Below are positions 1-8,899 of a stretch of DNA of 64,000 bases, in pieces. The DNA lies in contig NZ_CP022986.1 of assembly GCF_002770595.1 (NCBI RefSeq), positions 3,162,001-3,226,000 on the forward strand, written 5' to 3'. Under the pieces are notes generated by a model. That model searched no databases and was not told where the DNA came from. It worked only from the letters and a program-made list of their open reading frames with translations. Every line of letters starts with the position of its first letter. Positions within the stretch are counted from its first letter, which is position 1. The translations under genes and the position numbers were made by a program. This DNA is from Chryseobacterium camelliae. GTDB lineage: Bacteria > Bacteroidota > Bacteroidia > Flavobacteriales > Weeksellaceae.

Positions 1-155
1 AAAGCATGATCGAAACCTTCAGGAAACTGGTGTTTGCCACGGTTGATAAATTCATATTTTACGATGGAGCCGGGAAATAATTTTACCACGGCATTCTGCA
101 TGGTTATTTTATAGAAATCGTTATCCAGTATGGAATTCAATCGTACTTCATTCAT
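1..155 (-). CDS. pncB: Nicotinate phosphoribosyltransferase, N-terminal 51 residues (runs off the left edge)
   Basis: Reading leftwards from the ATG at 155 gives a start MNEVRLNSILDNDFYKITMQ followed by a KYEFINRGKH stretch. The LDNDFYKxTM block and the YEFINR block are the N-terminal signature of NAPRTase, which converts nicotinate, PRPP and ATP to nicotinate mononucleotide in NAD salvage. Only the first 51 codons lie in the window, so the catalytic core is not visible. The call rests on these two conserved blocks. The window also carries nadD (near 43 kb), another NAD-pathway gene, but the two are far apart. Confidence 0.85.
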   Translation of the reverse strand, partial: MNEVRLNSILDNDFYKITMQNAVVKLFPGSIVKYEFINRGKHQFPEGFDHA

Positions 156-247
156 GATTGTGTAATTTATACGCAAATATAGGGTTTAAAAATAAAACCA
201 CCTTAAATGTAAGGTGATTTTTTTAACTTTTGTTGATGCAACAGGGA

Positions 248-724
248 TTATTTACCAAGATAGGAATTATACATCCATACTTCTTTTTCCTGCTCTGTGA
301 TATAATCGCTCATCTGGGAATTGGTTCCTTCATCACCTGCTTTTTCAGTGATATCAAGGAGCTCTCTCTGCAGGTCAATGACTACTTTAAATGAATTCAG
401 GATATTCTGTACACTTACAGTGGCATCGCTAACGTCGGTACTTTCCTGAATCGTGGATACTTTTAAGTAATCCGAATAATTATGTGCAGGTACAGCACCG
501 AGGGTAAGGATCCTCTCTGCTATCTCATCTATCTTAAGAACGAGGCTGTTATATAATTCTTCGAATTTAGGATGAAGGGTAAAAAACTGATCCCCTTTAA
601 TGTTCCAGTGTGAACCTCTGGTATTCTGATAAAATACGGAATAGTTGGCCAGAAGTACATTTAATTTTTCTGCGATTTGCTGACAGTCGGCTTCATTCAG
701 GCCGATAATGCTTGCGTTTTTCAT
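248..724 (-). CDS. dps: Dps family ferritin-like DNA-binding/iron-storage protein
   Basis: A 158-residue four-helix protein of normal Dps length. The ferroxidase ligands expected at the dimer interface are visible: H39 in RGSHWNIKG, H51 and E55 in TLHPKFEEL, and D66/E70 in KIDEIAE. Dps assembles into a dodecamer in the cytoplasm, oxidises Fe(II) with H2O2 and protects DNA in oxidative stress or starvation. The N-terminus is short and lacks a long lysine-rich tail, so DNA binding may be weak (inference). The gene stands alone between the divergent rpsL promoter and the leftward pncB start. A TAnnTTTG box lies upstream at 756-763. Confidence 0.9.
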   Translation of the reverse strand: MKNASIIGLNEADCQQIAEKLNVLLANYSVFYQNTRGSHWNIKGDQFFTLHPKFEELYNSLVLKIDEIAERILTLGAVPAHNYSDYLKVSTIQESTDVSDATVSVQNILNSFKVVIDLQRELLDITEKAGDEGTNSQMSDYITEQEKEVWMYNSYLGK

Positions 725-755
725 AGTGTTATATTTAGCAGTTTATTATAGGATA

Positions 756-763
756 CAAATGTA
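756..763 (-). promoter_or_regulatory. Putative -7 box upstream of dps
   Basis: On the minus strand this reads TACATTTG, an exact TAnnTTTG match, about 30 bases before the dps ATG. No TTG is found at the usual 17-23 base distance upstream, so the -33 element is missing or the site depends on an activator. Confidence 0.45.
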
Positions 764-1166
764 AACAACAGATTTCAATATCTGTGCTCAGAGCAATTGA
801 TGATGCTTATCTTTACTATTACCATATTCATTCAAAAAATGTTCCTATCCTTTTCATAAAGGATAAAAAGTTTTCTGACCTCTTAAGTATCAGGCACTGT
901 CATATATAAGGCTACCATATTATGATGCCTTCGGGAATAGACCTCCGAAAACCGCAAGAATGCAGCCACAATGAATTAATCATCATCATAGCCTTTACGA
1001 TAGGTAAAGTTTAAGTTTATCGTACGAGTACGTATGTTTTCTTTCTTTTACAGGAGTACATCAGGCAGTTGCCATAGAACAAAAATACACGGGTGATCGT
1101 TATGGATGAGCGGGTTATACAGATTAAATAATTTTTAATTATTCAGGTAAATTTATATATAACTGC
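764..1166. other. Intergenic stretch between dps and the rpsL promoter
   Basis: About 400 bases with no credible open frame on either strand. The only structure noticed is a short inverted repeat at 1021-1032 (CGTAC-GA-GTACG) and a weak repeat around 855-872. No RNA gene is recognised. Confidence 0.5.
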
Positions 1167-1196
1167 TTGTAGGTTAAAAAATTATTCATATTTTTG
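1167..1196 (+). promoter_or_regulatory. Promoter of the str operon (rpsL)
   Basis: TTG at 1167-1169, a 19-base spacer and TATTTTTG at 1189-1196 match the Bacteroidota -33/-7 consensus exactly. Transcription would begin near 1203, giving a leader of under 20 bases before the rpsL ATG. The leader is A-rich and has no Shine-Dalgarno motif. Confidence 0.85.
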
Positions 1197-1220
1197 CACC
1201 CTAAAATAAAAAGCAATTAA

Positions 1221-1634
1221 ATGCCTACTATTCAACAATTAGTAAGAAAAGGAAGAGCCACGCTTGCCAAGAAGAGCAAATCGGCTGCCCTAGATTCTTG
1301 TCCACAAAGACGTGGCGTATGTACGAGAGTATATACTACCACACCTAAGAAACCTAACTCTGCACTTAGAAAAGTAGCTAGGGTAAGACTTTCTAACGGT
1401 AAAGAAGTAAACGCCTACATCCCGGGCGAAGGACATAATCTTCAGGAGCACTCGATAGTATTGGTGAGAGGCGGAAGGGTGAAAGACCTACCGGGAGTAC
1501 GTTACCACATCGTAAGAGGTGCATTAGACACTGCAGGTGTAAATGGAAGAACACAGAGAAGATCTAAGTACGGAGCTAAGAGACCAAAACCAGGTCAGGC
1601 AGCTGCAGCACCAGCTAAAGGAAAGAAAAAATAA
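1221..1634 (+). CDS. rpsL: 30S ribosomal protein S12
   Basis: 137 residues. Conserved blocks include [28 protein letters not shown] and [13 protein letters not shown], which line the decoding centre. The lysines of the PNSA loop and of the RVKDLPG loop, where streptomycin-resistance substitutions classically occur, are wild type, so this allele predicts sensitivity. The C-terminus carries an extra Ala/Lys-rich tail of about 14 residues beyond the E. coli protein. It is the first gene of the str operon, with rpsG 23 bases downstream. Confidence 0.98.
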   Translation: MPTIQQLVRKGRATLAKKSKSAALDSCPQRRGVCTRVYTTTPKKPNSALRKVARVRLSNGKEVNAYIPGEGHNLQEHSIVLVRGGRVKDLPGVRYHIVRGALDTAGVNGRTQRRSKYGAKRPKPGQAAAAPAKGKKK

Positions 1635-1657
1635 TCATTAAATAAGGTACAGAAACA

Positions 1658-2134
1658 ATGAGAAAGACAAAAGCGAAAAAAAGACCGTTGTTACCAGATC
1701 CTCAGTTTAATGATCAATTGGTGACTAGATTCGTAAACAATTTGATGCTTGACGGTAAGAAGTCAATCGCATTCAAAATATTCTATGATGCATTGGAAAT
1801 CGTAGAAAACAAAAAAGGAGAGAATGAGAAATCCTCTCTGGAAATCTGGAAAGATGCCCTTACCAATGTAATGCCTCACGTAGAAGTGCGTTCAAGAAGG
1901 GTAGGTGGTGCTAACTTCCAGATCCCTATGCCAATCAGAGCTGACAGAAAAATTTCTATGGCGATGAAATGGTTAATTAAGTATGCAAGAGCAAGAAACG
2001 ATAAGTCTATGGCACTTAAACTTTCTAACGAAATCCTGGCTGCTTCAAGAGAAGAAGGTGCTGCATACAAAAAGAAATCTGATACTCACAAGATGGCGGA
2101 GGCTAACAAAGCTTTCTCACACTTCAAATTCTAA
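1658..2134 (+). CDS. rpsG: 30S ribosomal protein S7
   Basis: 158 residues, the usual length for S7, which nucleates assembly of the 30S head and binds 16S rRNA. The start [17 protein letters not shown] and the block [14 protein letters not shown] are characteristic. It lies between rpsL and fusA in the classical str order, with only 6 bases to fusA. Confidence 0.98.
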   Translation: MRKTKAKKRPLLPDPQFNDQLVTRFVNNLMLDGKKSIAFKIFYDALEIVENKKGENEKSSLEIWKDALTNVMPHVEVRSRRVGGANFQIPMPIRADRKISMAMKWLIKYARARNDKSMALKLSNEILAASREEGAAYKKKSDTHKMAEANKAFSHFKF

Positions 2135-2140
2135 TCTGAA

Positions 2141-4258
2141 ATGGGAAGAGATCTTAAATATACTAGAAATATTGGTATTGCCGCTCACATTGATGCCGGT
2201 AAGACCACCACTACAGAAAGGATTTTATTCTATACAGGGGTAAACCACAAAATTGGAGAAGTTCACGATGGTGCTTCTACAATGGACTGGATGGAGCAGG
2301 AAGCAGAAAGAGGTATTACCATTACTTCCGCTGCTACCACTTGTTCTTGGAACTTTCCAACAGATCAAGGAAAACCTGTTGCCGAAACCAAGCCTTACCA
2401 CTTCAACATCATCGATACACCGGGACACGTTGACTTCACCGTAGAAGTAAACAGATCTTTAAGGGTATTGGATGGTCTTGTATTCTTATTCTCTGCCGTA
2501 GACGGTGTAGAGCCTCAGTCTGAAACCAACTGGAGACTTGCTGACAACTACAAAGTAGCAAGAATGGGATTCGTAAACAAAATGGACCGTCAGGGTGCCG
2601 ACTTCTTGAACGTTGTAAAGCAGGTAAAAGAAATGTTGGGATCCAATGCAGTTCCAATCGTTTTACCAATCGGTGCTGAAGAAGACTTCAAAGGTGTTGT
2701 AGACTTAATTAAAAACAGAGCGATCATCTGGGATGAAGCAGGACAAGGAGCTACTTTCGAGGTAGTGCCGATCCCTGAAGACATGAAAGCTGAAGTTCTG
2801 GAATACAGAGAGAAATTAGTAGAAGCTGTGGCTGACTACGATGAGACTTTGATGGAGAAATTCTTCGAAGATCCGGATTCAATCTCTGAAGAAGAAATCA
2901 ACGAAGCGTTGAGAAAGGCTACCATCGATTTATCTATTATCCCAATGACTTGTGGTTCTTCATTCAAGAATAAAGGAGTACAGTTTATGCTGGATGCAGT
3001 ATGTAAATACCTTCCTTCTCCATTGGATAAAGATGATATCAAAGGTACTGACCCTAGAACTGACGCTGAAATTACAAGAAAGCCATCGGTAGATGAACCT
3101 TTCTCTGCATTGGCATTTAAGATTGCTACTGACCCGTTCGTGGGAAGACTGGCATTCTTCAGAGCATATTCAGGAAGACTGGATGCAGGTTCTTATATCC
3201 TGAACACCCGTTCAGGTGATAAAGAAAGAATCTCCAGAATCTATCAGATGCACGCTAACAAGCAAAATCCTGTAGAATATATTGAAGCAGGAGATATTGG
3301 TGCAGCGGTAGGATTCAAGTCTATCAAAACCGGTGATACGATGTGTGACGAGAAAAACCCTATTGTTCTTGAATCAATGGTTTTCCCTGATCCGGTAATC
3401 GGTATCGCTGTTGAGCCTAAAACTAAAGCTGACCAGGATAAAATGGGTAACGCTTTAGCTAAACTGGCTGAAGAGGATCCAACGTTTACGGTGAGAACTG
3501 ACGAAGCTTCCGGACAAACGATTATCTCTGGTATGGGTGAGCTTCACTTAGATATCATTGTTGACCGTATGAAGAGAGAGTTCAAAGTTGAAGTAAACCA
3601 AGGACAGCCTCAGGTAGAGTACAAAGAAAACTTAACAAAAGTTGCCCAGCACAGGGAGGTTTACAAAAAACAATCCGGTGGTAAAGGTAAATTTGCTGAT
3701 ATCGTATTTGAACTTGGACCTGCAGAAGAAGGTAAAGTTGGTCTTGAATTCATCAACGAGATCAAAGGGGGTAACGTTCCTAGGGAATTTGTTCCTGCTA
3801 TTGAGAAAGGATTTAAAGCTGCAATGAAAAACGGTCCTTTGGCTGGTTTCGAAGTTGAAGGTATTAAAGTTGTTCTTAAAGACGGATCTTTCCACGCGGT
3901 GGATTCTGATGCCCTTTCCTTCGAAATGGCTGCTAAATTAGGATTCAAAGAAGCGGGACGTGCTGCTAAGCCGGTAATCATGGAGCCTATTATGAAACTG
4001 GAGGTTGTTACTCCGGAAGAATATATGGGTAACATTATCGGTGACCTTAACAAGAGAAGAGGTACCATCAGCGGTCAGGAAGAAAAGAACGGTGCTGTAG
4101 TAATCAAAGGTTCAGTTCCACTTTCTGAAATGTTTGGATATGTTACAACTCTAAGAACCCTTTCATCAGGAAGAGCTACTTCTTCTATGGAATTAGAGAA
4201 GTACCAGGCTACCCCTCAAAACGTTGCTGAAGATATCATTGCTAAAGCAAAAGGTTAA
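2141..4258 (+). CDS. fusA: Elongation factor G
   Basis: 705 residues, full length. GTPase motifs are G1 AHIDAGKT (15-22), G2 with RGITI (57-61), G3 DTPGHVDF (92-99) and G4 NKMD (146-149), followed by domains II-V. It catalyses ribosomal translocation and, with RRF, ribosome recycling. A short insertion between G2 and G3 (about residues 70-88) is longer than in E. coli. It sits in the str operon, 18 bases before rpsJ. Confidence 0.98.
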   Translation: MGRDLKYTRNIGIAAHIDAGKTTTTERILFYTGVNHKIGEVHDGASTMDWMEQEAERGITITSAATTCSWNFPTDQGKPVAETKPYHFNIIDTPGHVDFTVEVNRSLRVLDGLVFLFSAVDGVEPQSETNWRLADNYKVARMGFVNKMDRQGADFLNVVKQVKEMLGSNAVPIVLPIGAEEDFKGVVDLIKNRAIIWDEAGQGATFEVVPIPEDMKAEVLEYREKLVEAVADYDETLMEKFFEDPDSISEEEINEALRKATIDLSIIPMTCGSSFKNKGVQFMLDAVCKYLPSPLDKDDIKGTDPRTDAEITRKPSVDEPFSALAFKIATDPFVGRLAFFRAYSGRLDAGSYILNTRSGDKERISRIYQMHANKQNPVEYIEAGDIGAAVGFKSIKTGDTMCDEKNPIVLESMVFPDPVIGIAVEPKTKADQDKMGNALAKLAEEDPTFTVRTDEASGQTIISGMGELHLDIIVDRMKREFKVEVNQGQPQVEYKENLTKVAQHREVYKKQSGGKGKFADIVFELGPAEEGKVGLEFINEIKGGNVPREFVPAIEKGFKAAMKNGPLAGFEVEGIKVVLKDGSFHAVDSDALSFEMAAKLGFKEAGRAAKPVIMEPIMKLEVVTPEEYMGNIIGDLNKRRGTISGQEEKNGAVVIKGSVPLSEMFGYVTTLRTLSSGRATSSMELEKYQATPQNVAEDIIAKAKG

Positions 4259-4276
4259 TTTTTTAAAGTACAAGAA

Positions 4277-4582
4277 ATGTCACAAAGAATCAGAATAAAA
4301 CTTAAGTCTTACGATTACAATTTGGTAGATAAATCTGCTGAGAAAATCGTAAAAACGGTAAAGGCTACCGGTGCTGTGGTAAACGGCCCGATTCCATTGC
4401 CAACCAACAAGAGAATCTTCACTGTATTGAGGTCTCCGCACGTAAACAAAAAAGCAAGAGAACAGTTCCAGCTTTCTGCTCACAAGAGATTGATGGATAT
4501 CTATTCTTCTTCTTCTAAAACGGTGGATGCTCTGATGAAATTAGAGTTGCCAAGCGGTGTAGATGTTGAAATTAAAGTGTGA
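4277..4582 (+). CDS. rpsJ: 30S ribosomal protein S10
   Basis: 101 residues. The [20 protein letters not shown] start and the later [12 protein letters not shown] block are diagnostic. S10 belongs to the 30S head and is also the NusE antitermination partner. Here it is the last gene of the str operon and is followed by a terminator. It is therefore cut off from rplC, its usual downstream neighbour, by about 6 kb. Confidence 0.98.
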   Translation: MSQRIRIKLKSYDYNLVDKSAEKIVKTVKATGAVVNGPIPLPTNKRIFTVLRSPHVNKKAREQFQLSAHKRLMDIYSSSSKTVDALMKLELPSGVDVEIKV

Positions 4583-4610
4583 TAACGTGCACTTAAGCCG
4601 TGATTATATA

Positions 4611-4641
4611 AAATCCGTTCCTGAAAAGGAGCGGATTTTTA
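4611..4641 (+). terminator. Rho-independent terminator of the str operon
   Basis: The stem is AAATCCGTTCCT / AGGAGCGGATTT with one G-T pair and a GAAA tetraloop, followed by a T-rich run. It lies 28 bases after rpsJ and is a strong classical terminator. Confidence 0.88.
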
Positions 4642-4674
4642 TTTTGTAAAATTTATTTCTTTTAATACTATGTA

Positions 4675-4704
4675 TTGCAAGGTTCTTTTTAATGTTTATC
4701 TTTG
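4675..4704 (+). promoter_or_regulatory. Promoter of the GLPGLI-family gene
   Basis: TTG at 4675-4677, a 19-base spacer and TATCTTTG at 4697-4704 match the Bacteroidota consensus exactly. Transcription starting near 4711 excludes the in-frame upstream start at 4670 and supports the ATG at 4721. Confidence 0.8.
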
Positions 4705-4720
4705 CGGAAATAATTACGTC

Positions 4721-5557
4721 ATGAAAAATATTTTCCTTTTTGTCTTTGTGCTGCTGACTTTCTCCGTAAGAGCACAAACCCACCGTTTCGTCTATGAATA
4801 CCATTTTAAAACCGACTCCACGGCAGCAGAAAAAAGAAAGGCCAGTATGGTACTGGACGTCAATCCTGAAGAGGTCAAATTTTACAATTATGACTTTGTC
4901 GTTACGGATTCAATCAATAAGACCAAAGGCGAAAACAATATCACCTGGGATGATACGCCTGCGGTGATCAGAAAGAAGAATTCCACCATCAACCAGAACT
5001 ATCTTATGGTACAGAATATCTTTGTTACAGAGACCGATGACAAAATTACCTGGAAGCTGCTCAACGAAACAAAGCAAATGGGCGGGTACCATTTGCAGAA
5101 GGCCACTGCGACATTTGGAGGACGAAACTGGACGGCTTGGTTTACCAAAGATATCGGACTGAATGAAGGGCCGTACAAATTCACAGGATTACCGGGAATG
5201 GTATTCGAAGTTTATGATGATCAGGATAATTTCAGATTTACATTGGCCAAGAGTTACCGGCTGGCCAGGACTTACGACACACAAAGTATCCTTGAGAATT
5301 TTGCAGGGCAGAAACCGGTAAAGATACCGGAGGCCAAACTGAGGAAGTTGATGCTGGACAGTTACCGGGACCCGCTTCGGGAATTTAAGGAGCACCTTAA
5401 AAACAATACCAATCCCAATGCCCATTTTATGGTGATGGGGATAGAAGTAAAAAGCCCGGAACAACTGAAAGAACTGTCTGAAAAGATGCAGCAGCACATA
5501 CGGAAGAACAATAACCCAATTGAGCTGGATAAAGCAATGCACTATCCATTAAAATAA
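4721..5557 (+). CDS. GLPGLI family exported protein
   Basis: 278 residues from the ATG at 4721. The start gives a clean signal peptide (MKNIFLFVFVLLTFSVRAQ) and fits the promoter just upstream. The family motif is present as YKFTGLPGMVFEVYD near residue 160, with I replaced by M. GLPGLI proteins are common, often duplicated exported proteins of Bacteroidota with unknown function; some lie beside outer-membrane receptors. No partner gene is adjacent here. It is monocistronic, between the str terminator and an iron-permease-like gene. Confidence 0.85.
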   Translation: MKNIFLFVFVLLTFSVRAQTHRFVYEYHFKTDSTAAEKRKASMVLDVNPEEVKFYNYDFVVTDSINKTKGENNITWDDTPAVIRKKNSTINQNYLMVQNIFVTETDDKITWKLLNETKQMGGYHLQKATATFGGRNWTAWFTKDIGLNEGPYKFTGLPGMVFEVYDDQDNFRFTLAKSYRLARTYDTQSILENFAGQKPVKIPEAKLRKLMLDSYRDPLREFKEHLKNNTNPNAHFMVMGIEVKSPEQLKELSEKMQQHIRKNNNPIELDKAMHYPLK

Positions 5558-5619
5558 CCTTAAAGCGGGTTCTTCGGCGGAGTTTTTGATGCTGTGATTA
5601 CTATATTAAATCAATAGAA

Positions 5620-6126
5620 ATGAATGGTTCAGATAAAAATATTTTTGAAAGATTTTCAAATTGGGCAACAAAATTTACCGGCAGCTCCTCTGCATTTATC
5701 GCAGCTACTTTAATCGTTGTCATCTGGGCTGCTTCCGGGCCTGTTTTCAAGTATTCTGAAACCTGGCAGTTGGTCATCAATACTGGAACAACCATCATTA
5801 CCTTTCTCATGGTGTTTTTAATTCAGAAAGCCCAGAACAAAGATTCCAAAGCGATCCAGATCAAACTGAACGAACTAATTGCCGCCAATGAAAAGGCCAG
5901 CAACAGGATTGTGGATATTGAAGACCTGACAGAAAAAGAACTTGATCAGCTGCACTGCTACTATGAGAAACTCGCTGATTTTGCTGAAGAAGATGAAGAT
6001 ATCCATGCCTCGCACTCTATTGATGCCGCACAGCGGAATCAGGACCATAAGGATGAACTGTTCAGGAAAAAACATGAAGAATGGCTGAAACAGCAGGAGC
6101 AACAAGAAAAAAAGGAATCGAAATGA
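5620..6126 (+). CDS. Low-affinity iron permease family membrane protein
   Basis: 168 residues. Two membrane helices (about 26-46 and 52-68) flank the motif SETWQLVINTGTTIITFLMVF, whose WQLxxNTxTTIxTFLMVFLIQ form is typical of the Fet4-like low-affinity iron permease family (PF04120). The C-terminal half is charged, helical and rich in Glu and Gln, probably coiled coil. The bacterial members are much shorter than yeast Fet4, so iron transport is assumed from the family name and not shown. The stop codon sits inside the downstream terminator hairpin. Confidence 0.75.
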   Translation: MNGSDKNIFERFSNWATKFTGSSSAFIAATLIVVIWAASGPVFKYSETWQLVINTGTTIITFLMVFLIQKAQNKDSKAIQIKLNELIAANEKASNRIVDIEDLTEKELDQLHCYYEKLADFAEEDEDIHASHSIDAAQRNQDHKDELFRKKHEEWLKQQEQQEKKESK

Positions 6127-6138
6127 TTCCTTTTTTTT
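6107..6138. terminator. Bidirectional terminator between convergent genes
   Basis: A GGAATC / GATTCC stem (6114-6119 and 6125-6130) is flanked by an A run on the left and a T run on the right. It works for the plus-strand permease gene, whose TGA lies at 6124-6126 inside it, and for the minus-strand gene ending at 6143. Confidence 0.8.
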
Positions 6139-6142
6139 GTTT

Positions 6143-8833
6143 TTATTTCATAAAATAGTCAAAATAGGAACAGCTTCCCATCAGCTTCTGTGCCGTTTGC
6201 GTATCTGAGTACTGATTTTTCAGGACAGTAAAATAGGTTCTGTATTCCTGATTTTTGATTTCGTTCAGCTGCTTTTGGCGGGCGTCTTCCTTTTCAGACC
6301 ATTTAGGATCTGAATAATCTGTATTGATCGTATTATTGGTTTCATACTGGTAATATTTACCCTGCTCTGCGCTGGCCATCTGGAAAAGGATTCTGGTTTT
6401 CTGCTCGCGGTCGGCTGACTGCTTCAGTGCTTTATTGTAATACCCGATGGCTAGATCGAAATGGTCAGGCTCAAGATAAGACAGGTCCGGGAAGTTTTTG
6501 TAGTAATACTGGTAGTTTATTTTCTTTTTTAGATTCTGAAAATCATATTTTCCTCCGTTGGTATTGTCAAGGTCCATCACAAATATCTGCCTGTAATATC
6601 CCAGGATGGACGTATTGTAAAGAAGGTTCCCGATGAGCTGGTTAGCCTTTGCTGCCTGGGTTCCTTTTCCGTTTCCGATCTCTTTAAGCCGGAGGAGGGC
6701 ATCAGCAAGTTCAAGTTTATTCATGGAAGGTTTGATAAAAGGAAAAGCTGAATGGTCTTCTTCTTCCATGCTTTCCTGCGGACTGCTGGTATAGCTTACC
6801 CATACATTATGCCCGAACACCAGATCCGGAATATTGCTGAATCCATTATAAGCAGTAGCCGCATATTTCATCGGAACTACGGTATTGGCCTGTTCGCTCC
6901 ATTCCATCCTCGGGATACCTGAAAAATTCTGTGCTTTGGCATAATAGGCTTTGGCACTTGCAAAATCTCCCGATTTCATCGCATGGTCACCATAAATTAC
7001 AGAAAAGAAAGCATCGATGTTACCCACATCATCCAGGTTTTTAGCAATAATCTGTTTTTCAAATTCGGTTTTGTCAGGCTTACGGTAAAAGGCTTCCACT
7101 TTCTTTACCAGGTTCAGGTCCGGACCATACTGCAGATCAGAAAGCTTATTGCTCATCAGGAAAGATTTGCCGTCTTCACCCTGAAGGAAATACCGGTTCG
7201 CCAGTACATCTTTCAGAAAATCTTTTGTTGAAGGCGTAACGCCGTAATAGTCTGTATTGGCAGTACTGTCCTTTTTCTGGTCATGCTGTTCCTTAAAATA
7301 AGACGCATAATTGTTCATCAGGGTATCTTCGTAATCAGCATCGATCCTGGGTTGTGAAACAATATCATTCAGCAGTTTCATCCTCCGGATCTGTTCCTGG
7401 TATTCCGGGTTGGAGGTTTTGATAGATTGCAGGATTTCGGTACTTTCCTGATAATCTTTCTTAAGGAACTTCAGGTAGGCGTCAGCAATCTGCCAGTATT
7501 CATCACCGGATTTTCCTTTTGCCTTATCGGTGAATTTTTCCAGGTCATCCAGGAAATCCTTTTGTTGCTGGTCGTAATAATAATTGTTCTTTGTGAAAAC
7601 CGGGATCCTGTCAGGATTATTCAGCAGCTCGTCATCATCCTTTCCTGATCCGGAAGCTGAACCCCTTTTTTCTTTGCTGCTGAAAAGATTTTTAAAAAAC
7701 CTTACAACCTTCTGCCAGAACGAAAGCTCGTTCTTTTCAGGCGCTGCTACAGGGACAGTACGGTCTTTTACCGTTGCATCCGAAGGGCTTGTCTCGGTGA
7801 TTGAATTATTGGTAGTGTAATAGTAAATCGGAAGGTAACTTCTCTCCAGTTCATTGATGCTTCTTACAGCCATCACTTTCAGGATCTCTGAATCAGGATT
7901 GATTTCATACATCTTTTCCATCACCGGGATCGGATTCGTGAAATCATCGTATCCCAGGAGGAAATACGCCATATTTTTATCCTCGCCGGTCTGTGCTCTT
8001 TTTAATATATTGTTGAAGGAAGCCGTATCCGACAGCTTCATAGAAACGAAAGCTGATTCCTTGCGGCTCCTGCTGTCTCTGAATACCTGGAAGAAATTCC
8101 AGTTGGCTTCGCTGTCCAGTCCCAATCCACGCTGTGCTCCCGCCAGCTGGTCCAGGGCCATGATATAGGGTGCTCCTTTCAGCCTGACAGGTTGTACATA
8201 GGTTTTGAAAGCATTCACAGCAGCATCATAATTCCGGGTATAATGATTGAAGCGGACCAGCTGATAGCCGTACCGCTGTTTGATTTCAGGATTATGCGCA
8301 GCATGGTACAGGGAAGTGAGCGCAGAAATGGTTTTCTGGTAATCCAGGTCAGTTGCATTCTGAGTATTTTGATTCTCATTGTAATAGAATGCATCCGGAT
8401 TTGCCACATACTTAACCCGCATATAAGGTTCCAGATATTTGGCTTCAATCAAATAATCAATCGCTTCACTGTATTTTTGGTAAAAATCAGGTCCTGCTTT
8501 TACCAGCAGCGGATTTGCCGGATTTCCTTTTTTCAGCGCATTAAGATCATTGATGCTCACTTTGCTAACCAGGTAATCGGTTTCTGCATAAGAAAACTGA
8601 TTGTTGAAAAGCCTTTTCCAGGCATCAATATTTTCATCCGGGATTTCGGAGGGTTTGAAATCCGTATAGAACCTGGTTGAATAGCTGTGCAGAAAGGGGA
8701 GGTAAGACTTATCCTTGATAATGCTTTGCGTAAATAAGTTGAAATACTCATAGTCCGGATCAGACCATGCACAGGCTTGAGAACCCGTGTAGAAGAGCAT
8801 TGCAGCAGCGAGTGAAAGAACATATTTTTTCAT
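6143..8833 (-). CDS. Large exported protein of unknown function, helical-repeat type
   Basis: 896 residues from the ATG at 8833, chosen because MKKYVLSLAAAMLFYTGSQA is a clean signal peptide. A longer reading back to 8887 would run through a palindrome. The mature protein begins with CAWSDPDYEYFNLF and is rich in Tyr, Asp and Lys. Several segments look like TPR-type helical hairpins, for example FASAKAYYAKAQNF near residue 645 and FDLAIGYYNKALKQ near 800. A low-complexity Ser/Gly/Lys loop lies around residues 390-410. It is the last gene of a three-gene operon of exported proteins. Function not recognised. Confidence 0.75.
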   Translation of the reverse strand: MKKYVLSLAAAMLFYTGSQACAWSDPDYEYFNLFTQSIIKDKSYLPFLHSYSTRFYTDFKPSEIPDENIDAWKRLFNNQFSYAETDYLVSKVSINDLNALKKGNPANPLLVKAGPDFYQKYSEAIDYLIEAKYLEPYMRVKYVANPDAFYYNENQNTQNATDLDYQKTISALTSLYHAAHNPEIKQRYGYQLVRFNHYTRNYDAAVNAFKTYVQPVRLKGAPYIMALDQLAGAQRGLGLDSEANWNFFQVFRDSRSRKESAFVSMKLSDTASFNNILKRAQTGEDKNMAYFLLGYDDFTNPIPVMEKMYEINPDSEILKVMAVRSINELERSYLPIYYYTTNNSITETSPSDATVKDRTVPVAAPEKNELSFWQKVVRFFKNLFSSKEKRGSASGSGKDDDELLNNPDRIPVFTKNNYYYDQQQKDFLDDLEKFTDKAKGKSGDEYWQIADAYLKFLKKDYQESTEILQSIKTSNPEYQEQIRRMKLLNDIVSQPRIDADYEDTLMNNYASYFKEQHDQKKDSTANTDYYGVTPSTKDFLKDVLANRYFLQGEDGKSFLMSNKLSDLQYGPDLNLVKKVEAFYRKPDKTEFEKQIIAKNLDDVGNIDAFFSVIYGDHAMKSGDFASAKAYYAKAQNFSGIPRMEWSEQANTVVPMKYAATAYNGFSNIPDLVFGHNVWVSYTSSPQESMEEEDHSAFPFIKPSMNKLELADALLRLKEIGNGKGTQAAKANQLIGNLLYNTSILGYYRQIFVMDLDNTNGGKYDFQNLKKKINYQYYYKNFPDLSYLEPDHFDLAIGYYNKALKQSADREQKTRILFQMASAEQGKYYQYETNNTINTDYSDPKWSEKEDARQKQLNEIKNQEYRTYFTVLKNQYSDTQTAQKLMGSCSYFDYFMK

Positions 8834-8859
8834 TCTGTAATGGTGTTTGATGGAGGGAG

Positions 8860-8890
8860 GCCTTGTCAAGGTTCTGAACCTTGACAAGGC
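8860..8890. repeat. Perfect 31-base palindrome between two genes
   Basis: Fifteen bases starting GCCTTGTCAAGG are followed by a single T and then the exact reverse complement. It lies between the stop of the 326-residue lipoprotein gene (8900) and the start of the 896-residue protein gene (8833). It resembles the REP-type intergenic palindromes found in multiple copies in related genomes (inference). It could act as an RNA hairpin that tunes the downstream gene. Confidence 0.85.
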
Positions 8891-8899
8891 TTAAAAAGT

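Noticed and set aside
1021..1032. Operator-like CGTAC-GA-GTACG inverted repeat between dps and rpsL
   Set aside because: Only 5 bp per arm, about 260 bases from the dps start and 140 bases upstream of the rpsL -33 box, with no known regulator match. Chance is likely.
3661..4068. A 135-codon frame antisense to fusA
   Set aside because: EF-G is complete and highly conserved on the plus strand; the antisense frame is a codon-bias artefact.
8192..8680. A 162-codon open frame on the plus strand
   Set aside because: Antisense to the 896-residue exported protein; no motif, signal or promoter.
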